Source of the DNA: Bacteroidales bacterium
GTDB taxonomy: Bacteria; Bacteroidota; Bacteroidia; Bacteroidales; UBA932
Length of the DNA: 64,000 bases
Assembly: GCA_012728975.1 (NCBI GenBank)
Contig: JAAYDZ010000027.1
Location: forward strand, 17,553 to 81,552
Direction of reading: 5' to 3'
Both the position numbers and the translations under genes were made by a program. This document shows positions 31,020 to 40,930 of this stretch, piece by piece. The notes beneath the pieces were generated by a model that was not told the DNA's origin, did not search any database, and saw only the letters and a list, made by a program, of their open reading frames with translations. Numbering within the stretch: the first letter of the stretch is position 1; each line of letters starts with the position of its first letter.

Positions 31020-32533
31020 AGGGGTTTGAGTATTTTTCTGATAATGCCATTGATTTCTTCGGATATTCTGCTAAAATACAATGCTACAAGAGAGATACTG
31101 CCGAATAATGCAGTCCTGATAATACAATCTATGATGGTTGCCAGCAGTGAGTTGTCAAAAGAAATTTGAATAACTGGTGTTAAATGTCTGTTCCAGAAGA
31201 AATTAGCAACAAACAACATAATCATTCCAACAACTATTATAAGATGATTCCAGGTCAGTACATTTACGCCTACCTTCCATTTGACAAGAGCCAATTGTAG
31301 TATAAAGATTAATGCATAAGAAATAAGGGTGGCAAAAGAGGCGCCTTCCATTCCATACAAAGGAATCAGGAAAAGGTTTAATATTATAGCTATTCCTGTC
31401 AGTAAGAATGAAAGCAACAATGAATAATAGTAGTAGTTTGAATAACTCAGCACGGAACCGCTGATATTCAAGGTTGTGAATATTACTTTTGATATGCCAA
31501 GTATTAAAATAACATATTTGCCTTTACGGTACAAATCACCATTTGGGAGAATATCAAAGAACAAATCTATATTAATCCATATCAGAAGAAATACAAGTGT
31601 AGAGATAATAAGTTGGTGACAAGATACTTTCTTACTCAACTTATCAGCCTCCTCCATCTCCTTGTTCCGGATTGCCTGGGAAAGCAGAGGTTGAGAAATG
31701 TTGTTCAGAGATATATATGCCATTCCTATGACTGATGTTACATAGGTTGCAATGGTAAAGATTCCGGTTGATTCAAGCCCCATTTTTGCAGTCACAAAAA
31801 AAGAGTTGATGCTGGGTGTAATCAATCCACCCAAGGCCGCAAGGATTAGAAACAATGTGTACATCAAGTACTCTCTTCTGATTTCTTTCGTTATGAATTT
31901 GAAGTCAGGCTTGAATGATATCTTTCTGAGCGTGAGTAAATAAATGATATTTAGTAGAGTTGCAATGGCATAAATGACGCAGAATGATACCATCATTCCG
32001 TCCAAAGAAATTATCTTGAATCCATATAGAAGGTAAGTTGCCAGGAGCATTATCCGAATGCCCACCTCACGTATCAATTTTGGAACAGCTATTCTTTGCA
32101 GTACATTGGAGTTTGTTTCAAAAACTGTTGTGTAGAGCATAAAGAAAGCTAAGGGAATAACAAAATAGAAGTAATCAACAAATAATTGCGAATTCTCTGC
32201 AAAAAAATTACATATGGGTACTTTTAAGAGCACAAAGAGGATGCTGTAGATCAAAATCCCAATAAATGGAACCAAGATAGTCCAGAAAAAGAACCCATGG
32301 TCCCCATTTTTCTCATCATTGAAATGAGGAAAGAAACGCATAATGGATGTGTTGGTACCCAGCTGGCCTAAGCCTGCAAGTAAAACCGCTGCATCCATCA
32401 TTACTTTGGTCAACCCAACCTCTTCTGCAGTAAGGTACCTGGTCAGAACAAAAAAGGTAGTACAGAAACCCAGCGCTGCCCCCAAATAGGTAACAACAGT
32501 TCCCTTAATGCTTTGTCTGACTATTACTCCCAT
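31004..32533 (-). CDS. polysaccharide flippase (Wzx/MOP family)
   Basis: About 12-14 TM helices; N-term SIKGTVVTYLGAALGFCTTFFVLTRYLTAEEVGLTKV. Confidence 0.85.
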   Translation of the reverse strand: MGVIVRQSIKGTVVTYLGAALGFCTTFFVLTRYLTAEEVGLTKVMMDAAVLLAGLGQLGTNTSIMRFFPHFNDEKNGDHGFFFWTILVPFIGILIYSILFVLLKVPICNFFAENSQLFVDYFYFVIPLAFFMLYTTVFETNSNVLQRIAVPKLIREVGIRIMLLATYLLYGFKIISLDGMMVSFCVIYAIATLLNIIYLLTLRKISFKPDFKFITKEIRREYLMYTLFLILAALGGLITPSINSFFVTAKMGLESTGIFTIATYVTSVIGMAYISLNNISQPLLSQAIRNKEMEEADKLSKKVSCHQLIISTLVFLLIWINIDLFFDILPNGDLYRKGKYVILILGISKVIFTTLNISGSVLSYSNYYYYSLLLSFLLTGIAIILNLFLIPLYGMEGASFATLISYALIFILQLALVKWKVGVNVLTWNHLIIVVGMIMLFVANFFWNRHLTPVIQISFDNSLLATIIDCIIRTALFGSISLVALYFSRISEEINGIIRKILKPLWKTQ

Positions 32534-32544
32534 GTTAGTATATG

Positions 32545-33543
32545 CTAAACAATTTCCAGTATCGTACCGCCCCAGGAATAACCTACTCCAAATCCGGAAA
32601 GCATGACTTTGCCCTTCAAGTCGCCCGATTTGTGAGCTTCTAATAATGCTATCGGTATTGTTGAGGATACGGTGTTACCCACATTATCCATAAAGTAGTA
32701 AAAGCTTTCTTCATTAATTCCGATTTTCTTTCTAAGGAAATTGAGCATATACTTATTCGCCTGGTGAAAGATAAATAAGTTGATTTCATCTTTGTTCAAT
32801 TTGTGTTTTACAAGGAGATTATTTACCATTTCAGGGACAACACTTTGCGTGAAACTGAAAATCTCACTACCGTTCATATAGAGAAAATCATCGGAAATAG
32901 GGTTTCCATTCTCATCATAAATGCACTCGCCGGATGATTCTTTCTGCCTGAAAGCTCCGGTTTTGGTAATCAGATTTTGAGCACCGATACCATCTGTTCC
33001 AAGAATAAATTCTCCTATTCTCGCAAAACCATCCGCAGACACAAGTGTAGCAGCTGCTGCATCGCCAAAAATTGTTCTATTTCCCTTATCTTTGGAATGC
33101 AGATGTTTGGTATAGGTTTCTGATGTAAGAAGAAGTACATTACGGGCAATTTCAGACACAATGAGTCCTTTAGCGAGAGCTAGACCATAGATGTATCCGG
33201 AACAACCAAGGTTAAAGTCTAAAGCTCCAGTGGATGTAGGTATATTGAGCCTATCCTGAAGAATGCAAGCAGTAGAGGGGAGGAAGTAATCCGGTGATTG
33301 TGTGCAAAGCATCATAAAATCAATATTAGCCGGATTGATGTTGTTTTCTTCAAACAATTTATTAGCTGCTTTAAATGCCATATCTCCTGCAGTCTCGTTT
33401 GGAGCGGCAATATGGCGCCGGGAAATACCGATTTTTGAAGAGACTTTCTCAACACTCCACTCGGGGAATTCTTTGACTAGTTCTTCGTTGGTCAAAACCT
33501 TTTCAGGTAGATAATAAGATATTGCTTTGATATATGCTTCCAT
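32545..33543 (-). CDS. 3-oxoacyl-ACP synthase III-like (KAS III)
   Basis: Catalytic triad visible: C in LGCSGYIYG, H in FIFHQANKYM, N in DNVGNTVSSTIPIAL. Confidence 0.9.
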   Translation of the reverse strand: MEAYIKAISYYLPEKVLTNEELVKEFPEWSVEKVSSKIGISRRHIAAPNETAGDMAFKAANKLFEENNINPANIDFMMLCTQSPDYFLPSTACILQDRLNIPTSTGALDFNLGCSGYIYGLALAKGLIVSEIARNVLLLTSETYTKHLHSKDKGNRTIFGDAAAATLVSADGFARIGEFILGTDGIGAQNLITKTGAFRQKESSGECIYDENGNPISDDFLYMNGSEIFSFTQSVVPEMVNNLLVKHKLNKDEINLFIFHQANKYMLNFLRKKIGINEESFYYFMDNVGNTVSSTIPIALLEAHKSGDLKGKVMLSGFGVGYSWGGTILEIV

Positions 33544-33545
33544 AA

Positions 33546-34304
33546 CTATATGCAGGTATAACCTCCGTCAATTACTATATTTGATCCTGTCATCCAGGCA
33601 GTGGCATCAGAGAGCAGGTAGACAGCAGTCCAGGCGATATCCTCTGGTTTGCCATATCTCTTAAGAGGGTAATTTAATCGGTCCTTTTCCAGTTGCACAT
33701 CCGAAACAATTCCGTCAGCCATAAGTGCTGTGTCAACCATGCCGGGACTGATACAGTTGACTCTTATGCCTCTTGGAGCCAACTCAAGAGCCAGGGATTT
33801 TGACATTGCAGCTATAGCACCCTTGGATGCAGAGTAGCTACTTATACCAACGTTAGACACAAATCCTCCCATAATAGAGGAGATAAACACAATAGAGGCG
33901 TTTTTGTTTAGCTGTTTGCGTTTAATAAAATGCTGGGTGAGTGTAGTGGGTGCAAAGAAATTTACTTCCATTACAGAATCAAGGTACTCTCTGTAGTTGA
34001 AACGGAACGGTACGTGTTTTACTATACCGGCGCAATTTACCAGACCGTCAATGTTACCTGCAAATTTTGCCAAGGCATCAATATGAGAATCATCCGTTAG
34101 GTCTGCTATGTACATTGCATTGTCAGCACTATCCATCATAGATAATGTTTCTGCTAGACGCACATCGTTTCTTGCAGTAATAAGTACCTGTGCGCCCATT
34201 CTGGAACATTCGATAGCAATAGCTCTTCCGATGCCTGAAGAAGCCCCTGTAACCAGGACTCTTTTCCCTTTTAATGAAAATGGATTATAGGATTCTTTGC
34301 TCAT
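33546..34304 (-). CDS. FabG-like SDR (3-oxoacyl-ACP reductase-type)
   Basis: TGASSGIGRAIA, NCAG, YSASKGA, ISPGMVDT. Confidence 0.85.
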   Translation of the reverse strand: MSKESYNPFSLKGKRVLVTGASSGIGRAIAIECSRMGAQVLITARNDVRLAETLSMMDSADNAMYIADLTDDSHIDALAKFAGNIDGLVNCAGIVKHVPFRFNYREYLDSVMEVNFFAPTTLTQHFIKRKQLNKNASIVFISSIMGGFVSNVGISSYSASKGAIAAMSKSLALELAPRGIRVNCISPGMVDTALMADGIVSDVQLEKDRLNYPLKRYGKPEDIAWTAVYLLSDATAWMTGSNIVIDGGYTCI

Positions 34305-34323
34305 AAATCAATATAAAATGGTA

Positions 34324-34560
34324 TTATTTTCTGCTTTCAACGAGATCAAAGAGATCTTGTATTGTCTTAGAATTGCGGATGTCATCACCCTTTATTTGGA
34401 CGCCGTATTCTTCATCAACCATAGCGATTATTGTCAGAGCAACAAAGGATGACCATTCATCTAGTGTCTTGAACTCGGTCTCAGCATCGAATAGAGAAGA
34501 ATCAGTTTCATCAAACTGAAAAGCGAAATTTTCTATAAACTTTTTAATATCCATAATCAA
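34324..34560 (-). CDS. acyl carrier protein
   Basis: 78 aa acidic; LDEWSSFVALTIIAMVDEEYGV aligns with the ACP DSL helix II, conserving the phosphopantetheine Ser. Confidence 0.8.
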   Translation of the reverse strand: MIMDIKKFIENFAFQFDETDSSLFDAETEFKTLDEWSSFVALTIIAMVDEEYGVQIKGDDIRNSKTIQDLFDLVESRK

Positions 34561-34614
34561 AGGTTGTTTGTTTATTGTACAATATTTCTGGTCTACTTTT
34601 CTGTTTTGCCCTGC

Positions 34615-35256
34615 TTAGAATTTAAAAATTGTAGCTGGGTTTCCTACATAAGAATTCCCATCTTTTACCTTTGTCATCAGTACACTTGATGCGCCCAGAC
34701 GAACTTGGTTGCCTATTTTCATTTTTTGAAGGACTACACTAGATACACCGAAAAAGTTACGATTACCAATTGAGACATTTCCAGATATTTTGACTGAAGG
34801 CATTAGTGCATTGAAATTACCTATACTTACATCGTGTCCGATATTAATTCTTCCATTGAAAATGTTAAAGTCTCCTATTTTTACATTACATGAAAAACTA
34901 CAACCGACACATATGATATTACCTTTTCCAAAGGAAATATTGTTTTTGTCCAGGAATACTGTGTCCGGAGAAAAGAGGTTAGGGAAAACAATGTTGTCAT
35001 TTTTAATTTCGCTGGCAACTTTAAAAACAGATTCTGGATTGCCGATTGCAATCACAATGTTCAATTCACTTTCCCAGGCATTTAATTCAGGAATATCGCC
35101 TAGGACCTTACCATATTCATTTTCTTCACCAATCTTCTTATCCCTATTGAAAAAGCCAATAAAATTCCAAACAGGTTCTTTTTCATTGATACAGTTTATC
35201 AGACAGGCTATTTCCTTTGAAAACCCGCCACCTCCATATATTGCAATATCCTTCAT
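34615..35256 (-). CDS. NeuD/PglD/LegH-type sugar N/O-acyltransferase
   Basis: IYGGGGFSKEIACLIN N-term and hexapeptide repeats ending GNPATIFKF. Confidence 0.8.
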   Translation of the reverse strand: MKDIAIYGGGGFSKEIACLINCINEKEPVWNFIGFFNRDKKIGEENEYGKVLGDIPELNAWESELNIVIAIGNPESVFKVASEIKNDNIVFPNLFSPDTVFLDKNNISFGKGNIICVGCSFSCNVKIGDFNIFNGRINIGHDVSIGNFNALMPSVKISGNVSIGNRNFFGVSSVVLQKMKIGNQVRLGASSVLMTKVKDGNSYVGNPATIFKF

Positions 35257-35327
35257 AATATCAATTCTTGTTTAAATTACTAATATGAGATAAAAAATGT
35301 CGCTATTTCAATCAATCGAATTAGTTG

Positions 35328-36374
35328 TTACTTATCCACAATATGCCTTACCAGTTCATTGGCTTTCTTGTAATCTTCGTTTTTACCGATGTCGATCCAG
35401 TAGCCTGTGATTGGGAACCTGACAACTTTTGAGCCACGTGAAATTAGAAGTTCAATCAGATCCGTAGCATCGAAATACTCATTGTCTGGTATCAGTGAGA
35501 GCATTTCTTTCTTTATCAGATAGATGCCGGCATTTGCGTAGTAGTTGTAAGTCGGTTTTTCTGCAAGAGCCGTAATCGAACCTTCTTCAATTTCCAGAAT
35601 CCCATAAGGGATAGAAACGGAGTAGGGGATAGCAGCGACCGACATATCTGATTCACGTCTAACAAAGTCGAGATAGAAATCCTCGTAATTGATGTTGGTG
35701 AAAAGATCTGAATTCATTACCAATATTGTGTCATTATGGAATGTTTCCACAAACTTAACTGATCCGATGGTTCCAAGAAATTTTGGCTCTCTAATGGTAT
35801 TGATTGTTACGCCGTTTCTTGGCTTGGAGAAGTGCTCCTCCAATTGTTCTTTAAGGTAATTTACTGTAACTGAAATGTGTTTGATGCCGTACGATAGCAG
35901 ACGGTCAATATTATGGTCAATGATGGTTTTATCTCCCACTTTGAGAAGCGGTTTGGGAGTAGTGTCAGTTAAAGGTCTTAGACGTTCTCCTTTACCACCT
36001 GCCATTAACACAGCATCTACAGGGAGCATAGACTTTTGTTTAGCAGTGTCGATAATTCCAACCAGTCTCAACTCCTGATCAAGTATTGGAATGACTTTTA
36101 TTCCCCTTTGTTTGATCTTATGAAATGATTCTACCGTGTCACTCTCATTAGATGAATAGAATGAGAATTCGTTGTTCATAGCAGTTGTGACGCAGTCAGT
36201 CAAAGCTCCTCCTCCAACCAATCTTCTACGGATATCTCCATCGGTGATTGTGCCGACAACCCTGTTAGAGGGGTCAGTCACAAACAAAGTAAGTCCGATA
36301 ACAGTAAAATCGTTAAGTAACTTAAGCGCATCCAGTATTGTAGCTGAGTTGCTTATGGCATTATTCTTTATCAT
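35328..36374 (-). CDS. CBS-domain sugar-1-phosphate nucleotidyltransferase (PtmE-like)
   Basis: Two N-terminal CBS motifs (GTITDGDIRR, LVGIIDT) then LMAGGKGERLRPLTDTTPKPLL; ATG at 36374 likely. Confidence 0.85.
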   Translation of the reverse strand: MIKNNAISNSATILDALKLLNDFTVIGLTLFVTDPSNRVVGTITDGDIRRRLVGGGALTDCVTTAMNNEFSFYSSNESDTVESFHKIKQRGIKVIPILDQELRLVGIIDTAKQKSMLPVDAVLMAGGKGERLRPLTDTTPKPLLKVGDKTIIDHNIDRLLSYGIKHISVTVNYLKEQLEEHFSKPRNGVTINTIREPKFLGTIGSVKFVETFHNDTILVMNSDLFTNINYEDFYLDFVRRESDMSVAAIPYSVSIPYGILEIEEGSITALAEKPTYNYYANAGIYLIKKEMLSLIPDNEYFDATDLIELLISRGSKVVRFPITGYWIDIGKNEDYKKANELVRHIVDK

Positions 36375-36378
36375 TGTA

Positions 36379-37122
36379 TTATATGGCTGTCCAGCCGCCA
36401 TCTACGGCTATATTTTGTCCGGTAATATATTTAGCCCCGTCTGACACAAGGAAGAGGCAGATTGGAGCGATATCATCAGGATTACCCATCCGTTTCATTG
36501 GGCATTTGTGAGTGTATTTCTTAACAAATTCCTCTCGTTGATTGTCAAAGATGCCTCCGGGAGAGACACAGTTTACTCTTATATTGTACTTCCCAAAATA
36601 TGAGGCGAGGTAACGTGTAAAGTTGATTATTGCACCTTTTATTGTGCAATATTCTGCAGGAGAAGTTCCGTTGTAATCCTCGTATATGGTAAAATCATTT
36701 CCAACAATTCCATAGATGGAGCCGAAGTTGACTATAGAGCCATATTTCTGTTCCTTCATAACTTTCAGGACCTGCTGGTTGAGGTAAAAAATAGGATTTA
36801 TCTGAAGATTAATGTTGTTTTCCCAGTGGGAAAAAGGGGAGTCTTCGAAATAATACTTTCCCCAATCTTGTGTGCGAGGATAGGCGGCATTTACAAGTCC
36901 GTCAATACGTCCATACTTTTTAATAACAAAGGAAACAAGAGCGTCAATAGAGGAATTGTCAGCAAGATCAAGCTTGAAAGTATTATTTTCCGAGGAGGTT
37001 TCATTGGCCAAATCCGCATCTATTACAATCGAATTACTTTCCTTGAACTGTTTTACAATTTCTCTTCCGATTAATCCTCTGCCGCCGGCAACAATTACTA
37101 TTTTATTCTCAAGGTCTTTCAT
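36379..37122 (-). CDS. SDR oxidoreductase (PtmA-like)
   Basis: VAGGRGLIGREI, YCTIKGAIINFTRYLA, CVSPGGIFDNQ. Confidence 0.75.
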   Translation of the reverse strand: MKDLENKIVIVAGGRGLIGREIVKQFKESNSIVIDADLANETSSENNTFKLDLADNSSIDALVSFVIKKYGRIDGLVNAAYPRTQDWGKYYFEDSPFSHWENNINLQINPIFYLNQQVLKVMKEQKYGSIVNFGSIYGIVGNDFTIYEDYNGTSPAEYCTIKGAIINFTRYLASYFGKYNIRVNCVSPGGIFDNQREEFVKKYTHKCPMKRMGNPDDIAPICLFLVSDGAKYITGQNIAVDGGWTAI

Positions 37123-38041
37123 AATCCAGACATAATTTCAAAATCTCATTTGCAAATATAATATCATTGAAAGAATCTTTCTCACTATTTGAGACAAGAT
37201 CGAAGAAGTACCTCATCTGCCCGGTATAGGTATCAGCAACACTTTGCTCTGACTGGAAAATTACAACCCCATTAGAATTGGTAATAGAGTTTTTAGCCAG
37301 GTCCATCTTCCATGTTACCGTATCAAATAGAATCTCAATCTCTCTTTTGTAGTCCCTTCTAAAGTAGTTGAGCGTTATGTCGCAGGTAAAATCTTCATAA
37401 AAGAGAAGATATTTTGCATAATCTATTGCGTCAATCGCAAGAGATGATTTGCTCCGGCAAAAGGCCTTGTGACGCTCAGGCACTCCAAAAATCCAGCATA
37501 TATAGTCGAATTCGTGAATCAGATCGAGGTGAACACCTCCTCCCATTTCCGGCTTAGCGCTATATGATTCCCTAAAATCGGTTCCGGGACGCCATTCCGG
37601 AAGATAGGAACCACAATATACATTAACTTCATTGATTCTTCCGGGTGTGTTTCCCGATTCGACACGTTCTTTTAAAAATTGCATAACTTCAAGAAATCGA
37701 AGGTTACAGGCTACGTATGTCAATATTCTGCTCTCTTTGATGCTATTTATGAGATCGTCGATGGGCGAGGAGGCTACCGGTTTTTCTATAAAGAGTGGAA
37801 TTTTGAATTCCAAAAGCTTTTGTATGGTGTGTTTATGCTCTGATGTTGGATTGGATATTATGGCAAAATCAAAACCAATATTTGATGCCTCATCAAATGA
37901 GTAAAGATTTGTGATTCCGTCATAGGCCTGCGCATTGTGTTGTGACCTCAATGCGTAGATTGAAGCATTGCTTTCAATAGAACGTATTGCTGCAATGTGC
38001 TTTTTTGCTATGGAGCCAAGTCCTATAATCAGAATTTTCAT
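37109..38041 (-). CDS. Gfo/Idh/MocA-family oxidoreductase (PtmF-like)
   Basis: IIGLGSIAKKHIAAI, PLFIEKPVAS, GGGVHLDLIHEFDYICWIFG. Confidence 0.8.
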   Translation of the reverse strand: MKILIIGLGSIAKKHIAAIRSIESNASIYALRSQHNAQAYDGITNLYSFDEASNIGFDFAIISNPTSEHKHTIQKLLEFKIPLFIEKPVASSPIDDLINSIKESRILTYVACNLRFLEVMQFLKERVESGNTPGRINEVNVYCGSYLPEWRPGTDFRESYSAKPEMGGGVHLDLIHEFDYICWIFGVPERHKAFCRSKSSLAIDAIDYAKYLLFYEDFTCDITLNYFRRDYKREIEILFDTVTWKMDLAKNSITNSNGVVIFQSEQSVADTYTGQMRYFFDLVSNSEKDSFNDIIFANEILKLCLDYERP

Positions 38042-38769
38042 TATAATTCAATTCGTTTGATTGATACCAGGAAAGAGAGATAGTCGTAGTCGTGAGGTTC
38101 GTCCAGATCAAAACAGATATGGTCCATTACATAGGCTTTTGTTTTATCAGTCAGAGGTGTTGAGGAATCTGTATCGAAAAATGGACGCCGATAAACATAA
38201 ATAGAGGCATTCATATCGTAAACTTTAGGTGCAGTCTGCCTTGAGAGATACTTGCCTTCAATTACAAGTTTGCAATAACCGTCCGCTTTCTCCTCAACTT
38301 GATTAAAATAGGGATTTCTGGCACAGTGATTAACCGAAAAGACCGTCTTAAGTTCGCCATCTTCATTAAACATATTGAGACAATTGATTATGTCATCAGT
38401 TGTTCTTATCGGTGAAGTAACATCCAGGTCCACCACAAAATCATATTTACAGTCATTCTTCTTTTCCGAATAAAGCACAAGATCTCTAATGGCGTCCACT
38501 TTGCCGCTCGTATCGTTAGCCAGATAATCCGGGCGTTGGTAGTCGGATTTCAGACCATACTCTGCTGCACATTTTCTTATTTCCTCCGAATCGGTAGAGA
38601 GCTCAATATCAACCCTGCATTCGGATAATTTCTCTTTTACACGTCTGGCTGCTTCAATGGTATATGCTATAAGGGGTTTTCCGTTTACTTCCTTGATGTT
38701 CTTACCCGGGATGCCTTTTGAACCTCCTCTTGCACAGATTGTAATAAGTATATTGCTGTTATTTTTCAT
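38041..38769 (-). CDS. acylneuraminate (CMP-nonulosonate) cytidylyltransferase
   Basis: ITICARGGSKGIPGKNIKEVNGKPLIAYTIEAA, DVTSPIRTTDDI. Confidence 0.9.
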   Translation of the reverse strand: MKNNSNILITICARGGSKGIPGKNIKEVNGKPLIAYTIEAARRVKEKLSECRVDIELSTDSEEIRKCAAEYGLKSDYQRPDYLANDTSGKVDAIRDLVLYSEKKNDCKYDFVVDLDVTSPIRTTDDIINCLNMFNEDGELKTVFSVNHCARNPYFNQVEEKADGYCKLVIEGKYLSRQTAPKVYDMNASIYVYRRPFFDTDSSTPLTDKTKAYVMDHICFDLDEPHDYDYLSFLVSIKRIEL

Positions 38770-39929
38770 TATTTCAAATCATAAAAACTCTTGTTAGTGC
38801 AGTTTTGAAGATCATAAGATGAAATGATTTCGTAAATGGTCTCTGCACACCGCTCTTTTTCATATGGGTTGATACTATTCGCAGAAAGTACCTGATGTTC
38901 CGGGGATAAAACATGCTCTATACCCTTTGATATGGATTCTCTGTCATTGGCGCAGTGAACCACACTCTGGGAAGCGATACGGCCTTTCTGACGGTCACCT
39001 ATATTGAGAGTAGGGATTCCGAATGAGGGTACTTCAACAATTCCGCTTGAGGAATTGCCTACAACCGCCTTGACATACTGCAGTACTGAAAGATAGCGTT
39101 TTACTCCCAGAGAAGTGAAGGCTTTGGAGCTATCCGGATGTTGTTTTACATACTCTTCAATGGCTTGCACAATCGGTTGATGGCCGGTGTCCGAATTGGG
39201 CATTGTAAATATCATTCTAAGCTCAGGATATTTCGATATAGCTGCGAGCAACTCACGAATACCTGTTTTAGAATCACCTCCAAGAGTTTCAGGATGATAT
39301 GTGACAAGTATTGTGCGGTCATTGAATTTGAAATTAAGAGAGTTCTCAAGCTCTTCTTTCTCCATCAATGGGATTTTCTTGATATTCTCCACTCCAATAG
39401 AACCTACATTGAAGACTCTATCCGGATTCTCGCCAAGTTGTATGACACGCTTTCGATATTCTTCGCATGAGGTGAAATGAAGTGAGCTCATCTTAGTAAT
39501 GGAATGTCGGATTGCATCATCATAAGCACCCTCAGTAACATCTCCTCCATAAAGATGGGCTATCGGAATTCTGGAAATCAATGCAGCAGTTGCAGCAGAA
39601 AGCATCTCATATCTGTCTCCAAGAATGGCGATAAGGTCAGGTTTGAGCTCCGAGTAGGCTATTCCAAACCTTTTTAGTCCCTTTGACATTGCTTTCAGTG
39701 TGGAAATAGGGGAGTCCTCAGCAGTATCATCAATTATCGGGATTTTTTTATCAATCCTGAACCCATCATTTTCAATTTCTCGATAAGTTTCACCGAATTT
39801 TTTTGAGAGATGCATGTTAGTAGCAATAATCTGCAATTGCAGGTTTGAATCCTCCTGTACTAGGCGCATAAGGCGGCTTAAAAGGCCATATTCGGCACGA
39901 GTTCCTGTTACAAAGCAGATTTTCCTCAT
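38769..39929 (-). CDS. hydrolysing NDP-GlcNAc-type 2-epimerase (NeuC/LegG)
   Basis: CFVTGTRAEYGLLSRLM, LGDRYEMLSAA, HLYGGDVTEGAYDD, GNSSSGIVEVPSFG. Confidence 0.92.
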   Translation of the reverse strand: MRKICFVTGTRAEYGLLSRLMRLVQEDSNLQLQIIATNMHLSKKFGETYREIENDGFRIDKKIPIIDDTAEDSPISTLKAMSKGLKRFGIAYSELKPDLIAILGDRYEMLSAATAALISRIPIAHLYGGDVTEGAYDDAIRHSITKMSSLHFTSCEEYRKRVIQLGENPDRVFNVGSIGVENIKKIPLMEKEELENSLNFKFNDRTILVTYHPETLGGDSKTGIRELLAAISKYPELRMIFTMPNSDTGHQPIVQAIEEYVKQHPDSSKAFTSLGVKRYLSVLQYVKAVVGNSSSGIVEVPSFGIPTLNIGDRQKGRIASQSVVHCANDRESISKGIEHVLSPEHQVLSANSINPYEKERCAETIYEIISSYDLQNCTNKSFYDLK

Positions 39930-40930
39930 ATCTCAATCAATTGGTCTTCCAAAAAATCTCGTTTAGCCGTGAGTCCTATCACTTCATCCCATCTCATTGG
40001 AGAGATACCGGTACCGGGACGTTTCACAGTGAGATTCTCCTCTGTGAATTGCTCTCCTGCCTTAATATCTTTTGCTGCCACAATGCTTTTTCTTGCAATG
40101 GCAATATTTTTTCGTTCACTGATGGTGACAATCTTTTCATCGCTACCTAGGGCTATTTCGATATTTCTAATAGCATCTACCATTGCCTTCAACTCATGCG
40201 GTTCTAGTGAAGCAATATGGTCAGGTCCGGATAATGTCTTGTCAAGGGTAAAGTGTTTTTCAATTATTTCCGCTCCCATAGCTACAGCAGCAATTGGAAC
40301 TTCAATTCCTTCGGTATGGTCAGAATATCCTACCTTTACACCAAATCTCTCTTTGAGGGTATTCATTGCCCTTAGATTGACATCCTGCATAGGAGTAGGG
40401 TACTCGGTATTGCAATGGAGAAGTGAAATGCTTTCCAAAGAGAGTCCATTATCAGTCAAGACCTTCAATGCATCTTCTATTTCTTTAAGCTCGCACATGC
40501 CAGTAGACATGATAACAGGTATGCCCAGTTGCGCAATTTTACGCAAATAGGGGAGATTTGTAACCTCCCCAGACGGGATTTTAAAATAGTCCATACCAAA
40601 TCCACTAAGAAAATCCACTGATGGCATATCGAAAGGCGTAGAGAGGAATTTTATTCCTATCTCATTACAGTAACTTTTCAATTCAGTAAAATCGTCGAAT
40701 GTGAGTGATATCTTTTCAATCATTTCAAGCTGACTTTCCTCACTACCCACATTCTTCTTCTGGTAGTCTGCCATTACTGCAAATTTGGATATCAGTAACC
40801 TTGGAATACCGGTCTGAAACTTTACATAATCTGCTCCAGCCTCTTTTGCGACATCTGCAAGTCGTTTGGCCATTTCAAGACTACCGTTATGGTTTACACC
40901 TGCCTCAGCTATGATAATAACTTTGTTCAC
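39926..40930 (-). CDS. N-acylneuraminate/legionaminate synthase (NeuB/LegI)
   Basis: IAEAGVNHNGSLEMAKRLADVAKEAGADYVKFQT, HCNTEYPTP, GYSDHTEGIEV, SAF antifreeze-like C-term. Confidence 0.95.
   Translation of the reverse strand: MNKVIIIAEAGVNHNGSLEMAKRLADVAKEAGADYVKFQTGIPRLLISKFAVMADYQKKNVGSEESQLEMIEKISLTFDDFTELKSYCNEIGIKFLSTPFDMPSVDFLSGFGMDYFKIPSGEVTNLPYLRKIAQLGIPVIMSTGMCELKEIEDALKVLTDNGLSLESISLLHCNTEYPTPMQDVNLRAMNTLKERFGVKVGYSDHTEGIEVPIAAVAMGAEIIEKHFTLDKTLSGPDHIASLEPHELKAMVDAIRNIEIALGSDEKIVTISERKNIAIARKSIVAAKDIKAGEQFTEENLTVKRPGTGISPMRWDEVIGLTAKRDFLEDQLIEI

Noticed and set aside
35434-35450. Possible parS site (GCCACGTGAAATT)
   Set aside because: Only one half matches the TGTTTCACGTGAAACA consensus, it lies inside a coding gene and far from parAB.
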